Source of the DNA: Anaerolineae bacterium
Lineage (GTDB): Bacteria > Chloroflexota > Anaerolineae > Aggregatilineales > UBA2796
Assembly: GCA_019637615.1 (NCBI GenBank)
Contig: JAHBVJ010000023.1
Coordinates: forward strand, 62,001 to 126,000
DNA: 64,000 nt
Direction of reading: 5' to 3'
The position numbers were made by a program, and so were the translations under genes. The notes under the pieces are model-generated. The model did not search any database, had not been told where the DNA came from, and saw only the letters and a program-made list of their open reading frames with translations. Shown one piece after another: positions 16,665 through 25,838 of this stretch (the stretch's first letter is position 1; every line of letters starts with the position of its first letter).

Positions 16665-17749
16665 GAATCGTCACACCGGGGCTGGTCTTGGATCAGCCCC
16701 GCACGCTGCCCCGCTTGGAGGAGGTCGTGATTGACGACCCCGGTGCGGGCGAGGTGCGGGTGCGCTTGATTGCCAGCGGCGTGTGCCACACGGACATCTC
16801 GGCGGTACGGGATGCCCGTTTTTGGCCTATGCTGCTGGGGCATGAAGGCTCTGGCATTGTGGAAAGCGTGGGCAGCGATGTCCGGCACGTCAAGGCGGGC
16901 GATCCCGTCTTGATCTCGTGGAAAGTCTCCTGCGGGCGCTGCCATAACTGCTTGCGCCACCTGCCGCATCTGTGTGAGCAAGTCGTGGCGACGGCTGAAC
17001 CGCGCGTACACCGTCCCAACGGCGAACGGCTGCATGTGATGCTGAACGCGGGCACGTTTTGCGAATACTGCGTCGTCCCAGCCGACGGTGCGATCCCGAT
17101 CCAGCAGCCGATCAATCTGGAAGCGGCATCCATCATCGGATGTGCCGTCGCCACCGGAGTCGGTGCAGCCATCCATACGGCTGACCTCCACGCGGGCGAA
17201 ACCTGTGTGATCTTTGGCGTCGGCGGCGTCGGGTTGAACATCGTGCAAGGGGCGCGGCTGGCGCAAGCGGGCATGATCATCGCGGTCGATGTGACGGAAA
17301 GTAAGTTAGCAGCGGCGCGGCAAATGGGCGCGACCCACACGATTGATGCCAATCAGGGCGATCCCGTGCAGGCGGTGCTGGCCTTGACGGGCGGGCGCGG
17401 CGTCGATTACGCGTTTGAGGTCGTCGGGACGCCTGCCATCATGACACAGGCGCTGGCGACATTGGCTCCCGGTGGCGCGTTGATCGTGGTCGGCGCGGCG
17501 GCGCGGGATGCTCAGTTATCCTTTCTTCCGCGCTCGTTCATGAGCAAACAGCAGCGCATCCTCGGTTGCATCTATGGCGGCTGTCATCCACCCGTCGATT
17601 TCCCGCAGTTCGTAGACTGGTACGCCGCAGGGCAGATCAAGGTCGATGAATTGGTAACCGAGTACATCCGGCTCGATGACGTGGTGAAGTGTTTCACCGA
17701 AGCCTCCGCACCGGACGCGATCCGCACCGTGATTCGTTTTGGCGAGTGA
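16661..17749 (+). CDS. Zinc-dependent alcohol dehydrogenase (MDR, class III-like)
   Basis: A 362-residue medium-chain dehydrogenase. Catalytic zinc ligands are in GVCHTDIS and GHEGSGIVESVG, the structural zinc loop is CGRCHNCLRHLPHLC, and the Rossmann motif is FGVGGVGLNIVQGARLAQA. It would oxidise or reduce an alcohol/aldehyde with NAD. The GTG start overlaps the rbsD stop by four bases. Since DeoC chemistry releases acetaldehyde and MtaB-type chemistry can involve methanol, this enzyme could handle either C2 or C1 aldehydes; the sequence alone cannot choose. Confidence 0.9.
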   Translation: MRIVTPGLVLDQPRTLPRLEEVVIDDPGAGEVRVRLIASGVCHTDISAVRDARFWPMLLGHEGSGIVESVGSDVRHVKAGDPVLISWKVSCGRCHNCLRHLPHLCEQVVATAEPRVHRPNGERLHVMLNAGTFCEYCVVPADGAIPIQQPINLEAASIIGCAVATGVGAAIHTADLHAGETCVIFGVGGVGLNIVQGARLAQAGMIIAVDVTESKLAAARQMGATHTIDANQGDPVQAVLALTGGRGVDYAFEVVGTPAIMTQALATLAPGGALIVVGAAARDAQLSFLPRSFMSKQQRILGCIYGGCHPPVDFPQFVDWYAAGQIKVDELVTEYIRLDDVVKCFTEASAPDAIRTVIRFGE

Positions 17750-17764
17750 GCGAGGACAACGCAT

Positions 17765-18634
17765 ATGCCCGTTACCTATCTGGAACGCCTATTTCCGCAT
17801 GAACTGGCGGCGATTTTGCAGCGGAAACCCGCGCTTGTGCTGCCGTTCGGCACGATAGAATGGCACAGTTATCATTTGCCCGTGGGATTGGACAGCCTGA
17901 AGGCACAAGCCCTAGCGGAGCGCATCGCGGAAACTGCCGACATCATCCTCGGCCCGCTTACGCCGTGGGCGGTGGGCGGCGTGCCCTTCCCGTATACGAT
18001 CAAATTCGACCTACCGCTGATCGAGACGCTGATGGTGCGTATCTTCGAGCAAATGGCGGTGTTCGGCTTCAAGGTCGTCCTCGCGCTGACGGGTCATTTT
18101 GGCCTTGAGCAAACCTTGGCGATCAAGCGTGCCTCGTTGCAATTTATGCGCCAATCCCCGATTACCGTGTGGGGCGCGGGCGAGTTTGAAGCCGCCGTCG
18201 CGCTCGGCTACAAAGGCGATCATGCTGCCAAGTGGGAAACATCGCTGCTGTGGGCGTCACACTCCGATCTGATCCGTCTGGACGCAGTCGCGGCGGATCA
18301 GCCGTTACCCGGCGTGCAGGGCGAAGACCCGCGTGGTTCCGCCTCGCAGCAGTTGGGTGAGACGGCGGTGCAGGCGATTGTCAGCCGCTGGGCAGCCCTC
18401 AGTGATGACTTGCTGCAACTGGACGGCGTGCGGCGGATGCAGTACATAGAAGCGCTGTCGGTTGGTGTCCGCGTTCTGGAAGCGCTGCTGGCGGAACGTC
18501 AGGCAAAACCCCGATCACAAGTGCCGCCGCTGGCGACGCCCGCCTATCTCGATCATCTCGACGCGTTGTATCGCTTCGATTTTCCCGCCGCGCAGCGTCA
18601 TGCGGAACTCAAACTGACGAACCTTCAAGCGTAA
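17765..18634 (+). CDS. Creatininase family amidohydrolase
   Basis: A 289-residue protein of the creatininase/MftE-like metal hydrolase family. The first metal motif is present (PFGTIEWHSYHLPVGLDS, with Glu, His and Asp ligands). The usual NGHGGN block appears as LTGHFGLEQ, so the second region is altered. In sugar operons these proteins are often annotated as lactone or amide hydrolases without proof. GAGGA precedes the ATG 8 nt upstream. It is the last gene of the rightward operon, 16 nt after the dehydrogenase. Confidence 0.82.
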   Translation: MPVTYLERLFPHELAAILQRKPALVLPFGTIEWHSYHLPVGLDSLKAQALAERIAETADIILGPLTPWAVGGVPFPYTIKFDLPLIETLMVRIFEQMAVFGFKVVLALTGHFGLEQTLAIKRASLQFMRQSPITVWGAGEFEAAVALGYKGDHAAKWETSLLWASHSDLIRLDAVAADQPLPGVQGEDPRGSASQQLGETAVQAIVSRWAALSDDLLQLDGVRRMQYIEALSVGVRVLEALLAERQAKPRSQVPPLATPAYLDHLDALYRFDFPAAQRHAELKLTNLQA

Positions 18635-18724
18635 TCCGAAAAGGGCTTGATTCAAGCGATGTCCACACTAAAGGAGCGATCTTTTCCTCTTTAGCGCGGA
18701 CATGTTAGTGCTTATTCCACAGTG

Positions 18725-20815
18725 CTACTGCAAATCGGCAGCGCGCATCGGGAGCCGCCGGATGCGTACACCCGTCACCGCGTAGATCGCGTTGGCAATC
18801 GCGGGCGGCGTGACCGGATTCGACATTTCTCCGATGCCCGTCGGGAATTCCGTGCTCGGCACGACGTAGACTTCGATGGCGGGTGCTTCGTCCATGCGGA
18901 TCAGCGGATAGTCCCTGAAATTGTGCTGCTCGACGCGCCCCTTCTCGATGGTGATCTCGTGTTTGAACAGCATCCCCATGCCAGCGATGATGCCGCCCTC
19001 CATCTGGGCTTCCACGCTATCGAGGTTGATCGGAATGCCGCAGTCCACAGCGCATACCACACGGTGAACATGCACGACGCCGCGATCATCCACCGACACT
19101 TCCGCGACCTGCGCGACATAGCTGGCACCCCACGACGCGTAACAGGCGATCCCGCGTCCCCAACCCGCTGGCAGCGGACCGCCCCACGCGGCTTTTTCCG
19201 CTGCCAGTTTAAGCACGGCTTCCATACGCTTCGAGTTCATCTGCGAGAGGCGATATTCATAGGGGTCTTTGCCAGCCGCCGTGGCTAATTCATCCATGAA
19301 GGTTTCATTGACGAAGGCCGTATTCGTGTTGAAGACTGCCCGCCAGTAGCCGACGGGGATGCCAAGGGACAGCGAACTGGCACGCACATTAGCGCGTATT
19401 TTGTACGGCAAACTGGACGCGCCGGAGGCGACTTCCGAGGAGCCGCCGCCGATGGCTTCCGAGGCGACGTAATGCCGCCATGTCAGCGGCTTGCCCTCCG
19501 CATCCAGATCAGCCCGCAGCACATGGTAGCTCATCGGGCGGTAGTAATCGTGCCGGAGGTCGTCGTCACGCGTCCACAGGAGATTGATCGGCGCGCCAAC
19601 TTGTTTGGAAATCTGGGTCGCTTCTTTGACGTAATCGCAGTTCAAACGGCGTCCCCAGCCGCAACCGAGTAACGGAATGTGCAGCTTGATCTTGCTGCCC
19701 GACAGGCCGGAACCAGCCGCCGCCATCGACAGGGCATTCCGCCGATCTTGCGTGGGTGCCCAGACCTCGGCACTATCCGTGCGGACATCCGCGACACAGC
19801 TCATCGATTCCATCGTGGCGTGGGCTACGTAGGGCTGTTGGTAGATGGCTTCGAGTTTGGTAACCGCGTCTGGCGATTCTTTGTCGTCGGCAAGTTGGGT
19901 GGTCACCTTGTCGATCAACTGCTGCTGGATGCTGTCAGTGGTGATCGGGGCGGCTTTGCCTTCGTCCCACGTGATCTGGAGCGCATCGCGCCCCTGCATG
20001 GCAGCCCATGTGGTGTCCGCGACGACGGCAATGCCAGCGTCGATCTGGACGACCTCGCGCACGCCGTTGATCGCTCTGGCCTTCGCCGCATCGAAAGAGG
20101 CCACACTACCACCAAACACAGGGCAGCGTTCCACCACCGCATACAGCATGTTGGGCAAGCGGACATCGTTGGTATACAGGGCTTTGCCCGTGACGATTTC
20201 GGGGCTGTCGAACAGCGCTTTGCGCGTGCCGATGACGCGGAATTGATCGACTGGCTTGAGCTTGGGCATCTTCGGAGCGGTTTGCTGTGCAGCCAAGGGC
20301 GCGAGTTCACCGAAAGTCAATTTCTGATCAGGCGTCGAACCGTAGACAACGCCCTTCTCGGCATGGCACGCGGCAGGCTCAACGCCCCACTGCTGCGCCG
20401 CCGCCGCGATCAACATGCCTAGCGCACGGGTACTCGCCATGCGGATCGAGGCGTACATGGCTTGCGTGCTGGTGCTGCCGCCCGTGACCTGATCGCCATA
20501 GGCGCTGTCGATGCCAGCTTGTTCGACGCGGATCGCGGCGTAATCCGTTTCGAGGTCTTCGGCAACCAGCATGGCGGCGATGGTCTGCACGCCCTGTCCC
20601 ATCTCCGAACGCGGACACATCACAGTTACAGTGCCGTCAGCGTCGATCCGTAAGTAGGCGTTGGGCACGAATTGTTCCGGAGATTGAGCGGGATTGGCGT
20701 CGGGAACACCGGCGAGGATGGCGCGTCGATCATAGATCGGGACGTGAAAACTGATCAACAGGCCAGCGCCAGCCAGCGTCGAATTCTTGAGGAATGTTCT
20801 GCGATTCATGGTCAT
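18725..20815 (-). CDS. Molybdopterin-binding oxidoreductase large subunit (IorB-like, xanthine dehydrogenase family)
   Basis: A 696-residue molybdenum hydroxylase large subunit resembling isoquinoline 1-oxidoreductase beta chain. It starts with a twin-arginine signal ([20 protein letters not shown]), so it is exported folded. Blocks include [52 protein letters not shown] and the C-terminal [16 protein letters not shown] with the catalytic Glu region. The ATG at 20815 overlaps the stop of the iron-sulfur subunit as ATGA, so the longer open frame upstream is discarded. It should hydroxylate a heterocycle or aldehyde and pass electrons to the 2Fe-2S subunit. No cytochrome subunit is nearby. Confidence 0.9.
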   Translation of the reverse strand: MTMNRRTFLKNSTLAGAGLLISFHVPIYDRRAILAGVPDANPAQSPEQFVPNAYLRIDADGTVTVMCPRSEMGQGVQTIAAMLVAEDLETDYAAIRVEQAGIDSAYGDQVTGGSTSTQAMYASIRMASTRALGMLIAAAAQQWGVEPAACHAEKGVVYGSTPDQKLTFGELAPLAAQQTAPKMPKLKPVDQFRVIGTRKALFDSPEIVTGKALYTNDVRLPNMLYAVVERCPVFGGSVASFDAAKARAINGVREVVQIDAGIAVVADTTWAAMQGRDALQITWDEGKAAPITTDSIQQQLIDKVTTQLADDKESPDAVTKLEAIYQQPYVAHATMESMSCVADVRTDSAEVWAPTQDRRNALSMAAAGSGLSGSKIKLHIPLLGCGWGRRLNCDYVKEATQISKQVGAPINLLWTRDDDLRHDYYRPMSYHVLRADLDAEGKPLTWRHYVASEAIGGGSSEVASGASSLPYKIRANVRASSLSLGIPVGYWRAVFNTNTAFVNETFMDELATAAGKDPYEYRLSQMNSKRMEAVLKLAAEKAAWGGPLPAGWGRGIACYASWGASYVAQVAEVSVDDRGVVHVHRVVCAVDCGIPINLDSVEAQMEGGIIAGMGMLFKHEITIEKGRVEQHNFRDYPLIRMDEAPAIEVYVVPSTEFPTGIGEMSNPVTPPAIANAIYAVTGVRIRRLPMRAADLQ

Positions 20816-21276
20816 GTGGTGGCTCGATTCTTGGCGGCGCGGTGAATTGCGCGGCGAATGCGGTGGTAAGTTCCACATCGGCACAAATTGTCCGCCATCA
20901 CTTCGTTGATTGCCTCGTCGTAGGGGTCGGGGTTCTTCGCCAGCAGCGCCGCCGCCGTCATGATCTGTCCGGGCTGGCAAAAGCCACACTGCGGTACGCC
21001 TTCATCCACCCATGCCTGCTGGACGGGATGAAGGCCGCGCAGCGATAGCCCTTCAATCGTGGTGATCTTCGTATCTTGGACTGCCGAAACGCTGTGTACG
21101 CAAGAATGGATCGCTTCGCCGTCGCGGTGGACAGTACACGCGCCGCACTGTCCCGTGCCGCAGCCATATTTCGTGCCCGTCAAACCCAGTGAGTCCCTTA
21201 ATACCCACAGCAACGGGGTATCGGCGGCGACATCGACGGTGTACTCTTTGTCGTTGACATTGAGGTGAAAAGACAT
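20812..21276 (-). CDS. (2Fe-2S)-binding small subunit of molybdenum hydroxylase (IorA-like)
   Basis: A 154-residue electron-transfer subunit with two [2Fe-2S] sites: the plant-ferredoxin type CGTGQCGAC with a later Cys in IHSCVH, and the helical type CGFCQPG plus CRCGTYHRI. It lacks a signal peptide and probably leaves the cell with the Tat substrate encoded next. The ATG at 21276 has GAGGG 7 nt upstream and gives a normal N-terminus ([15 protein letters not shown]). It precedes and is coupled to the large subunit. Confidence 0.92.
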   Translation of the reverse strand: MSFHLNVNDKEYTVDVAADTPLLWVLRDSLGLTGTKYGCGTGQCGACTVHRDGEAIHSCVHSVSAVQDTKITTIEGLSLRGLHPVQQAWVDEGVPQCGFCQPGQIMTAAALLAKNPDPYDEAINEVMADNLCRCGTYHRIRRAIHRAAKNRATT

Positions 21277-21585
21277 CAAATTCCCTCGATTATGTGGTGC
21301 ATTGCACGACTTCAACGTGCATTCGTCAACAAAATCACATCGCTCAGAGCAACACAGAGGGGCATCGCACAAAGATTGCCCTTAGCTGGCATCATACAAC
21401 GCGCGCCGTCACGACTATGATGTGATTCGTCAGGTCTTTTATAGGGCGTTGGTCATGATCGGCTGATCGCGGCACAGGGTGACGCGGCACATACACGTAT
21501 CGGTTGGGAGGACGGCACCGCTTGGACTAGACATTGCTATCGCAAGACTCAGCAAAATCTCGCGATAGCTTCAGACTGAATCACA
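21277..21585. other. Intergenic gap, no gene seen
   Basis: This 309-nt stretch separates the iron-sulfur subunit start from the end of the exported protein gene. It should hold the molybdenum hydroxylase promoter, but I see no convincing -35/-10 pair, hairpin terminator or coding frame. Confidence 0.5.
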
Positions 21586-22215
21586 TCATTGACGATTGAG
21601 CAGCGGGCGAATCCGTTCAACGACCTGCTGCGGCGTGATTTTATCAGCACGCGCTGGCTTGCCATTCTTGCCATCGCAAAAGGCAGGATCGGTGCTCGTA
21701 TAGAGACCCTGAATCGTGAATTGATCGATTTGCTGTGCCGTTTGTACCACAATCACGCGTATCGTAATTTCGGGGAATTCGCCGAGTTGCGGTTTTCCGG
21801 TCGTGACATCAATGCCGAACACGGGGATTAAGCGCCCGTTGTCGTCGCGCAAGTAGTAGCAGTTGCTATCGGTGCGGTACACGGGTTCGCTGATGCATAA
21901 GGCCAATTCCGGACTGCGTGTCGAGACAAGACCTTTCAGACCAGCTTGATTGTTATACGGATGCACCCCTTTGCCGCCCTCGCGAAGCAGAATACCTTGA
22001 TGAATACCCGCCCCACCGTTGAAAGGTGGCGCGCTCGGAATCGCTTGTGGCGCGGACGAACATAATTTGGCGAGCGCAGCGCGAGAAAGCGTCGGCGGGC
22101 GCGGGGTGCGTGTCGGCTTCTGCGCATTGGCGATGCTGGCGGTGTCCGGCGCGAGGTTGAACACGATCAGCATCAATACTGTGAGTAGCAGCGTACCGAT
22201 AGTCTTGATATTCAC
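21586..22215 (-). CDS. Exported protein of unknown function
   Basis: A 209-residue protein I do not recognise. It has a Sec signal peptide (hydrophobic residues 7-24, ending near ASIANAQ) and a short Thr/Pro/Arg linker (PTRTPRPPT), then a compact domain with five cysteines that could form disulfides (around LCSSAP, ALCISEP, SNCYYLRDD and AFCDGKNGK). It is monocistronic between the molybdenum hydroxylase and the small kinase gene. No enzymatic motif is visible. Confidence 0.72.
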   Translation of the reverse strand: MNIKTIGTLLLTVLMLIVFNLAPDTASIANAQKPTRTPRPPTLSRAALAKLCSSAPQAIPSAPPFNGGAGIHQGILLREGGKGVHPYNNQAGLKGLVSTRSPELALCISEPVYRTDSNCYYLRDDNGRLIPVFGIDVTTGKPQLGEFPEITIRVIVVQTAQQIDQFTIQGLYTSTDPAFCDGKNGKPARADKITPQQVVERIRPLLNRQ

Positions 22216-22663
22216 GATTTTCCAAATCCTTCCGTCAAGAATTTAAAAATAAGTTCCTCAGTTAGCTAAATATCAGTGGTTGTGCCCTATTTCAAAATAT
22301 TACATGAACCACTAGTAGGTATAGATCACATGCGCTTCTTTGACAAACTGTCGTTCCACACAGAGTGATAGTTGGCTATCAGCACCATGTGGCACGCGAT
22401 TGCATTTTACTCAGCACTCATACACAATCGATACAGTATTGCTGTCGACAACCCATCACCTACTTGGGCAGAGAACTGATATGTTTGTTCGGACGGGGAC
22501 GACTGCCAAAATGATCGACGCCTACGAATAGCTTTAGTAAACTAATGGGCGGCTGCTTTCCAGCGCGGCTTTAGGGTGTGGTAAACCCTAAAGCTACCGC
22601 GTTTCCTGTCAGTTAGTCCGTTCCCATCTAAATGCAGGCACGAAAATAGCGGGAGAAGTAAAT
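22216..22663. other. Intergenic region between divergent genes
   Basis: This 448-nt AT-richer stretch separates two divergent genes and should contain both promoters. No coding frame is convincing. The only clear structure is the hairpin at 22563-22601. Confidence 0.5.
22563..22601. repeat. Long hairpin upstream of the small kinase gene
   Basis: GCTTTAGGGT (22568-22577) pairs perfectly with ACCCTAAAGC (22585-22594), and outer CGCG arms extend the stem. It lies about 63 nt before the GTG of the kinase gene. No T-run follows, so it may be a leader structure or an isolated palindromic repeat. Confidence 0.55.
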
Positions 22664-23131
22664 GTGGTGACGCTCCATTTAATGGTTGGACTTCCATGTT
22701 CCGGGAAAACAACGCTTGCGCAAAAACTTGAGCGTGAACAATCAGCCCTTCGACTGACCGTTGACGAATGGCATATCCAGCTATTTGGTCAAGATGCTGA
22801 AGATCCGGAACATAATGCTAGGCACAGTCTTATTGAGATGATGCTTTGGAAAACCGCCAGTAGAGCGCTTGAATTGGGAACGAACGTCATACTCGATTTC
22901 GGTTTTTGGGCGCGCGAGGAACGCGAAGATTATCGATCTCGAGCGAAGGCTCTTGGAGCCAGTAGCGAAGTTCATTTTCTTGATGTGCCGACCGATGAGT
23001 TGATGCGGCGGCTCGCGGCCAGAAATATGGAGTCTTCGCCATTGAATTTCTATATTCCCGAAGAAATGATGAAGCCTTGGGTGGCGTTCTTTCAAAGACC
23101 AACGCTCGATGAGCTTGAACGTCGGGAGTAA
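22664..23131 (+). CDS. P-loop kinase-like ATPase (AAA_33 type)
   Basis: A 155-residue cytoplasmic protein with an N-terminal Walker A (MVGLPCSGKTTLAQKL), the TVDEWHIQLFG segment and a Walker B-like strand ILDFGFWAREERE. This pattern matches the small AAA_33 / Zeta-toxin-like kinase group found as stand-alone bacterial proteins with unknown phosphate acceptors. The GTG start follows GGGAGA at about 8 nt; the overlapping ATG at 22662 is in a frame that stops at once. Its surroundings are AT-richer than the neighbours, which may indicate recent acquisition. Confidence 0.82.
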   Translation: MVTLHLMVGLPCSGKTTLAQKLEREQSALRLTVDEWHIQLFGQDAEDPEHNARHSLIEMMLWKTASRALELGTNVILDFGFWAREEREDYRSRAKALGASSEVHFLDVPTDELMRRLAARNMESSPLNFYIPEEMMKPWVAFFQRPTLDELERRE

Positions 23132-23676
23132 AGATGCCCCCACTTCTTGCGAACTTGTTTTTCCTGCCAACAGTGGCTTTACGCAAAACCATCCTATAAT
23201 CTTTCCGAAACTCCGATTGATGAGGGTTATCTATTAGCGCTCCCCTCAAACCATATTCAAACCGAACATTTATACTATTTTTATGCCTCGCCTCTTGACT
23301 TCCCGTCAAGCTGTGCTAGAATAACTAAGCTACTTGTTCTAAGTCTCGACATGAGCTTGGCGGCTCGGCCCAGACCACTGGAAAAACGACGACAGCACAC
23401 ATCAGTGGTTGCTACCTCTCCTTCGCCAGTTGTATCAGCATCCTACGCACGGGTGCAAAACGGAGGGGACTGCGATCTCATATCATACGAGCCAATGTCC
23501 GTCAAAACACGCTCGTGCGGAATCTCCGCAATATCTCATAAGAACACTGAATCAAACAGACAATCCACACCGCTATGATCCCATGTGCAGCAGCCAACCG
23601 GATCAGTTCAGGGATCATTTGCCGCCACCAGTATCAACTGCCAAACGCTGCGCCACCAACACAACGACTCCTATTC

Positions 23677-23692
23677 TGTAAAAGCGCTTCCA
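23677..23692. promoter_or_regulatory. LacI-type operator, distal copy
   Basis: TGTAAAAGCGCTTCCA contains the AAGCGCTT palindrome typical of LacI/CcpA-family sites. Its centre is 69 bp upstream of the second copy at 23746-23763, a spacing that could allow looping. Confidence 0.62.
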
Positions 23693-23745
23693 TCTCGTGT
23701 GTCGAGGCCGCGGATGTGTGGGGCAAAACCAAACTACGAGTCATA

Positions 23746-23763
23746 TGTAAAAGCGCTTTGACA
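23746..23763. promoter_or_regulatory. LacI-type operator overlapping the -35 box
   Basis: TGTAAAAGCGCTTTGACA has a 10-bp perfect palindrome core (AAAGCGCTTT) and its right half contains the -35 hexamer of the promoter at 23758-23785. A bound LacI-family repressor would block RNA polymerase. No LacI-family gene is present in the window, so the regulator is encoded elsewhere. Confidence 0.72.
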
Positions 23764-23785
23764 AACTTCACTTCACTGCTATACT
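23758..23785 (+). promoter_or_regulatory. Promoter of the GH144-like/GH127 operon
   Basis: TTGACA (23758-23763), a 16-bp spacer and TATACT (23780-23785) form a strong sigma70-type promoter, with a leader of about 70 nt before the ATG at 23862. Confidence 0.75.
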
Positions 23786-23861
23786 GACGCATGACGCCGG
23801 ATCGAGGCATCCCGTCACGAAGTATTGATTTATTAGAAGAACTTGGGAAGGCAAGAATATC

Positions 23862-25739
23862 ATGCGAAACAGGGTTGCACTGTTCCTCCTATGGGTATTC
23901 GCCGTCAGCCTCACTACGCCTTTACTTACCTATGCACAAGATCACCAAACACTCTGGCAAGCGTGGGAAATGAAAGACATCACAACCTTAGGCGACGATA
24001 ACACCGGATCGACTTTTGCACTCAACATGGACTTCAAAACGCAAAGCGGACAAGCCGCGCTGCAAGTCAGCCCCGGCGGCGGCAGCGACGAAACCAAACT
24101 GGCCTTCCCGATCACCGGGGCGGTGTTGCAGGACTGGGCACAGTTTGACCATCTAGCGTTGGACGTCTATTTGCCGGAGGCGAACGGGCGCAACCCGAAC
24201 CGCTTTTTCGTGGGCATGGCGGATGTGAGCGGGGGCTTCTCATGGGTCGCAGGTGTGTTCAGCGACAGCGACCCCGCCAGCATTCGGGCTGGCTGGAACA
24301 CCATCACCTACCCTATCGATCCCGCCATGCAGCAGACCAAACCAGATGCCAAGTACAACCTATTTTTGTCGTTCTTCAACGAAGATGGCAAGCGGAATAA
24401 AGTGGCGCTGACCGAGCCGTTTTATCTCGGCAGCATTGCCCTGACGGGGATGGCGGCTACAGTTGGTGTAGGTGAGGGGAATGGGAACGCAGGCAGCGCT
24501 GATCGGTTCGCGACGGAAGCGGAACTACTGCTCGGCTTTGATGACGATGCGTTGCTCGATGCAGTGGCGCGCGAAACCTTCGATTTCTTCTGGTACGAGG
24601 TCAACCCCGCCAACGGCCTGATCAAAGACCGCAGCACGGCGGACTCGCCAAGCAGCATCGCGGCGGTGGGTTTTGGTCTGACCGCGATCCCGATTGCGGT
24701 TGATCGTGGCTGGATCAGCCGCGAACGTGGCTACGAGCGCGCGCTGTTGACCCTCAAGACATTCGCGACGGGCGGCGTGCAGGGCAAACATGGCTTTTTC
24801 TACCACTTCATCGATATGCAGACGGGCGAACGCGTATGGAACAACGAAGTATCCTCGATTGACACGGCGCTGTTCATCGCGGGCGCGCTCACGGCAGGCG
24901 AGTACTTCAAGGGCACGGAAGTGGAGACACTCAGCGCGCAGTTGTACGCGCAGGTGGATTGGTCTACCTTCGCGGCGGGCGGCAAGCTGGTCTCGATGGG
25001 CTGGAAGCCGGAGATTGGCTTTTTCGGCAACACGTGGGATCACTTTGACGAAAGCCTGATCCTGTACATCCTCGCTATCGGGTCGCCGTCGCATCCTGTG
25101 CCTGCTGAAGCGTGGGCGGCGATTGATCGCCCTGTTGATGCGGTGGGCGAGTACATCTTCCTGCCGGGGGAACCGCTGTTTGTGTATCAATATCCGCTGG
25201 CGTGGCTCGATCTGCGCGACAAGGAAGACAGCTTTGCCAACTATTTCAACAATACGATCCGCGCCTGCCTCCGCAATCAGAAGTTCAGCGCCGACTACGC
25301 CAAGCGCTACAAAACGTATGAGGATGGCGTATGGGGTCTGAGCGCATCGGACGGCCCCGATGGCTACCGCGCGTATGGCGCAAGCCCCGCCAACCAGGAC
25401 GGCACGGTCGCGCCCTACGCCTCAATCTCGTGTTTGCCTTTCACGCCGGAAGCCGCCGTCAGTTCGATGCGCGCCATGCTGACGCGTTTCGGCTCGAAGG
25501 TATGGGGCGAATATGGCTTCGTGAGCGCCATCAACGCCGATCAGAACTGGTACTCGAAGGAATACATCGGGATTGATCAGGGCGACGTGCTGCTGATGAT
25601 CGCCAATTATCAAGACGGCTTCGTGTGGAAGTTGTTTATGCAGAATGAGCACGTCAAAAAAGCCGTCGCCGCCGTCGGGTTCACCGACAAGGCCAGCGAT
25701 TACGCCGTAGTACCAGCCTTTTTGGAGAAGTCGCGGTAA
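23862..25739 (+). CDS. Secreted glycoside hydrolase, GH144/glycoamylase-like domain
   Basis: A 625-residue exported enzyme. A Sec signal peptide covers about residues 1-26 (ending LLTYAQ). Residues about 35-195 form a beta-rich carbohydrate-binding-like module (LAFPITGAVLQDWAQFDHLALDV). Residues about 225-615 form an alpha/alpha barrel with RETFDFFWYEVNPANGLIKDRS and IGIDQGDVLLMIANY, the pattern of PF10091/GH144 proteins, some of which hydrolyse beta-1,2-glucans. The ATG follows GGGAAGG. It is the first gene after the LacI-type operators and precedes a GH127 enzyme. The linkage specificity is inferred from family only. Confidence 0.82.
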   Translation: MRNRVALFLLWVFAVSLTTPLLTYAQDHQTLWQAWEMKDITTLGDDNTGSTFALNMDFKTQSGQAALQVSPGGGSDETKLAFPITGAVLQDWAQFDHLALDVYLPEANGRNPNRFFVGMADVSGGFSWVAGVFSDSDPASIRAGWNTITYPIDPAMQQTKPDAKYNLFLSFFNEDGKRNKVALTEPFYLGSIALTGMAATVGVGEGNGNAGSADRFATEAELLLGFDDDALLDAVARETFDFFWYEVNPANGLIKDRSTADSPSSIAAVGFGLTAIPIAVDRGWISRERGYERALLTLKTFATGGVQGKHGFFYHFIDMQTGERVWNNEVSSIDTALFIAGALTAGEYFKGTEVETLSAQLYAQVDWSTFAAGGKLVSMGWKPEIGFFGNTWDHFDESLILYILAIGSPSHPVPAEAWAAIDRPVDAVGEYIFLPGEPLFVYQYPLAWLDLRDKEDSFANYFNNTIRACLRNQKFSADYAKRYKTYEDGVWGLSASDGPDGYRAYGASPANQDGTVAPYASISCLPFTPEAAVSSMRAMLTRFGSKVWGEYGFVSAINADQNWYSKEYIGIDQGDVLLMIANYQDGFVWKLFMQNEHVKKAVAAVGFTDKASDYAVVPAFLEKSR

Positions 25740-25838
25740 GACATCCGCGCAAGAGGGCTGGCTTCTCGCCGCATTGAGAGACCATTGAGAGACCAGCCGA
25801 CGTACCGATTTCCCCTAGCGTCGTGGAGCAGATAAGCC

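Larger units (their letters stand above)
23132..23861. other. Long intergenic region upstream of the glycosidase operon
   Basis: This 730-nt region holds no convincing gene. Open frames within it (for example 23147-23578 +) have no recognisable motif, poor starts and odd composition. The right end contains two LacI-type operators and a promoter for the glycosidase genes, listed separately. Confidence 0.6.

Noticed and set aside
20816-20989. Longer N-terminus of the molybdenum hydroxylase large subunit
   Set aside because: It would overlap the iron-sulfur subunit gene by more than 170 nt; the ATGA-coupled ATG at 20815 starts the Tat signal exactly.
22887-23309. 140-codon minus-strand frame across the small kinase end
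   Set aside because: Overlaps the P-loop kinase gene antisense and lacks any domain.
23147-23578. 143-codon frame downstream of the small kinase
   Set aside because: No motif, no ribosome binding site and mixed composition; treated as intergenic.
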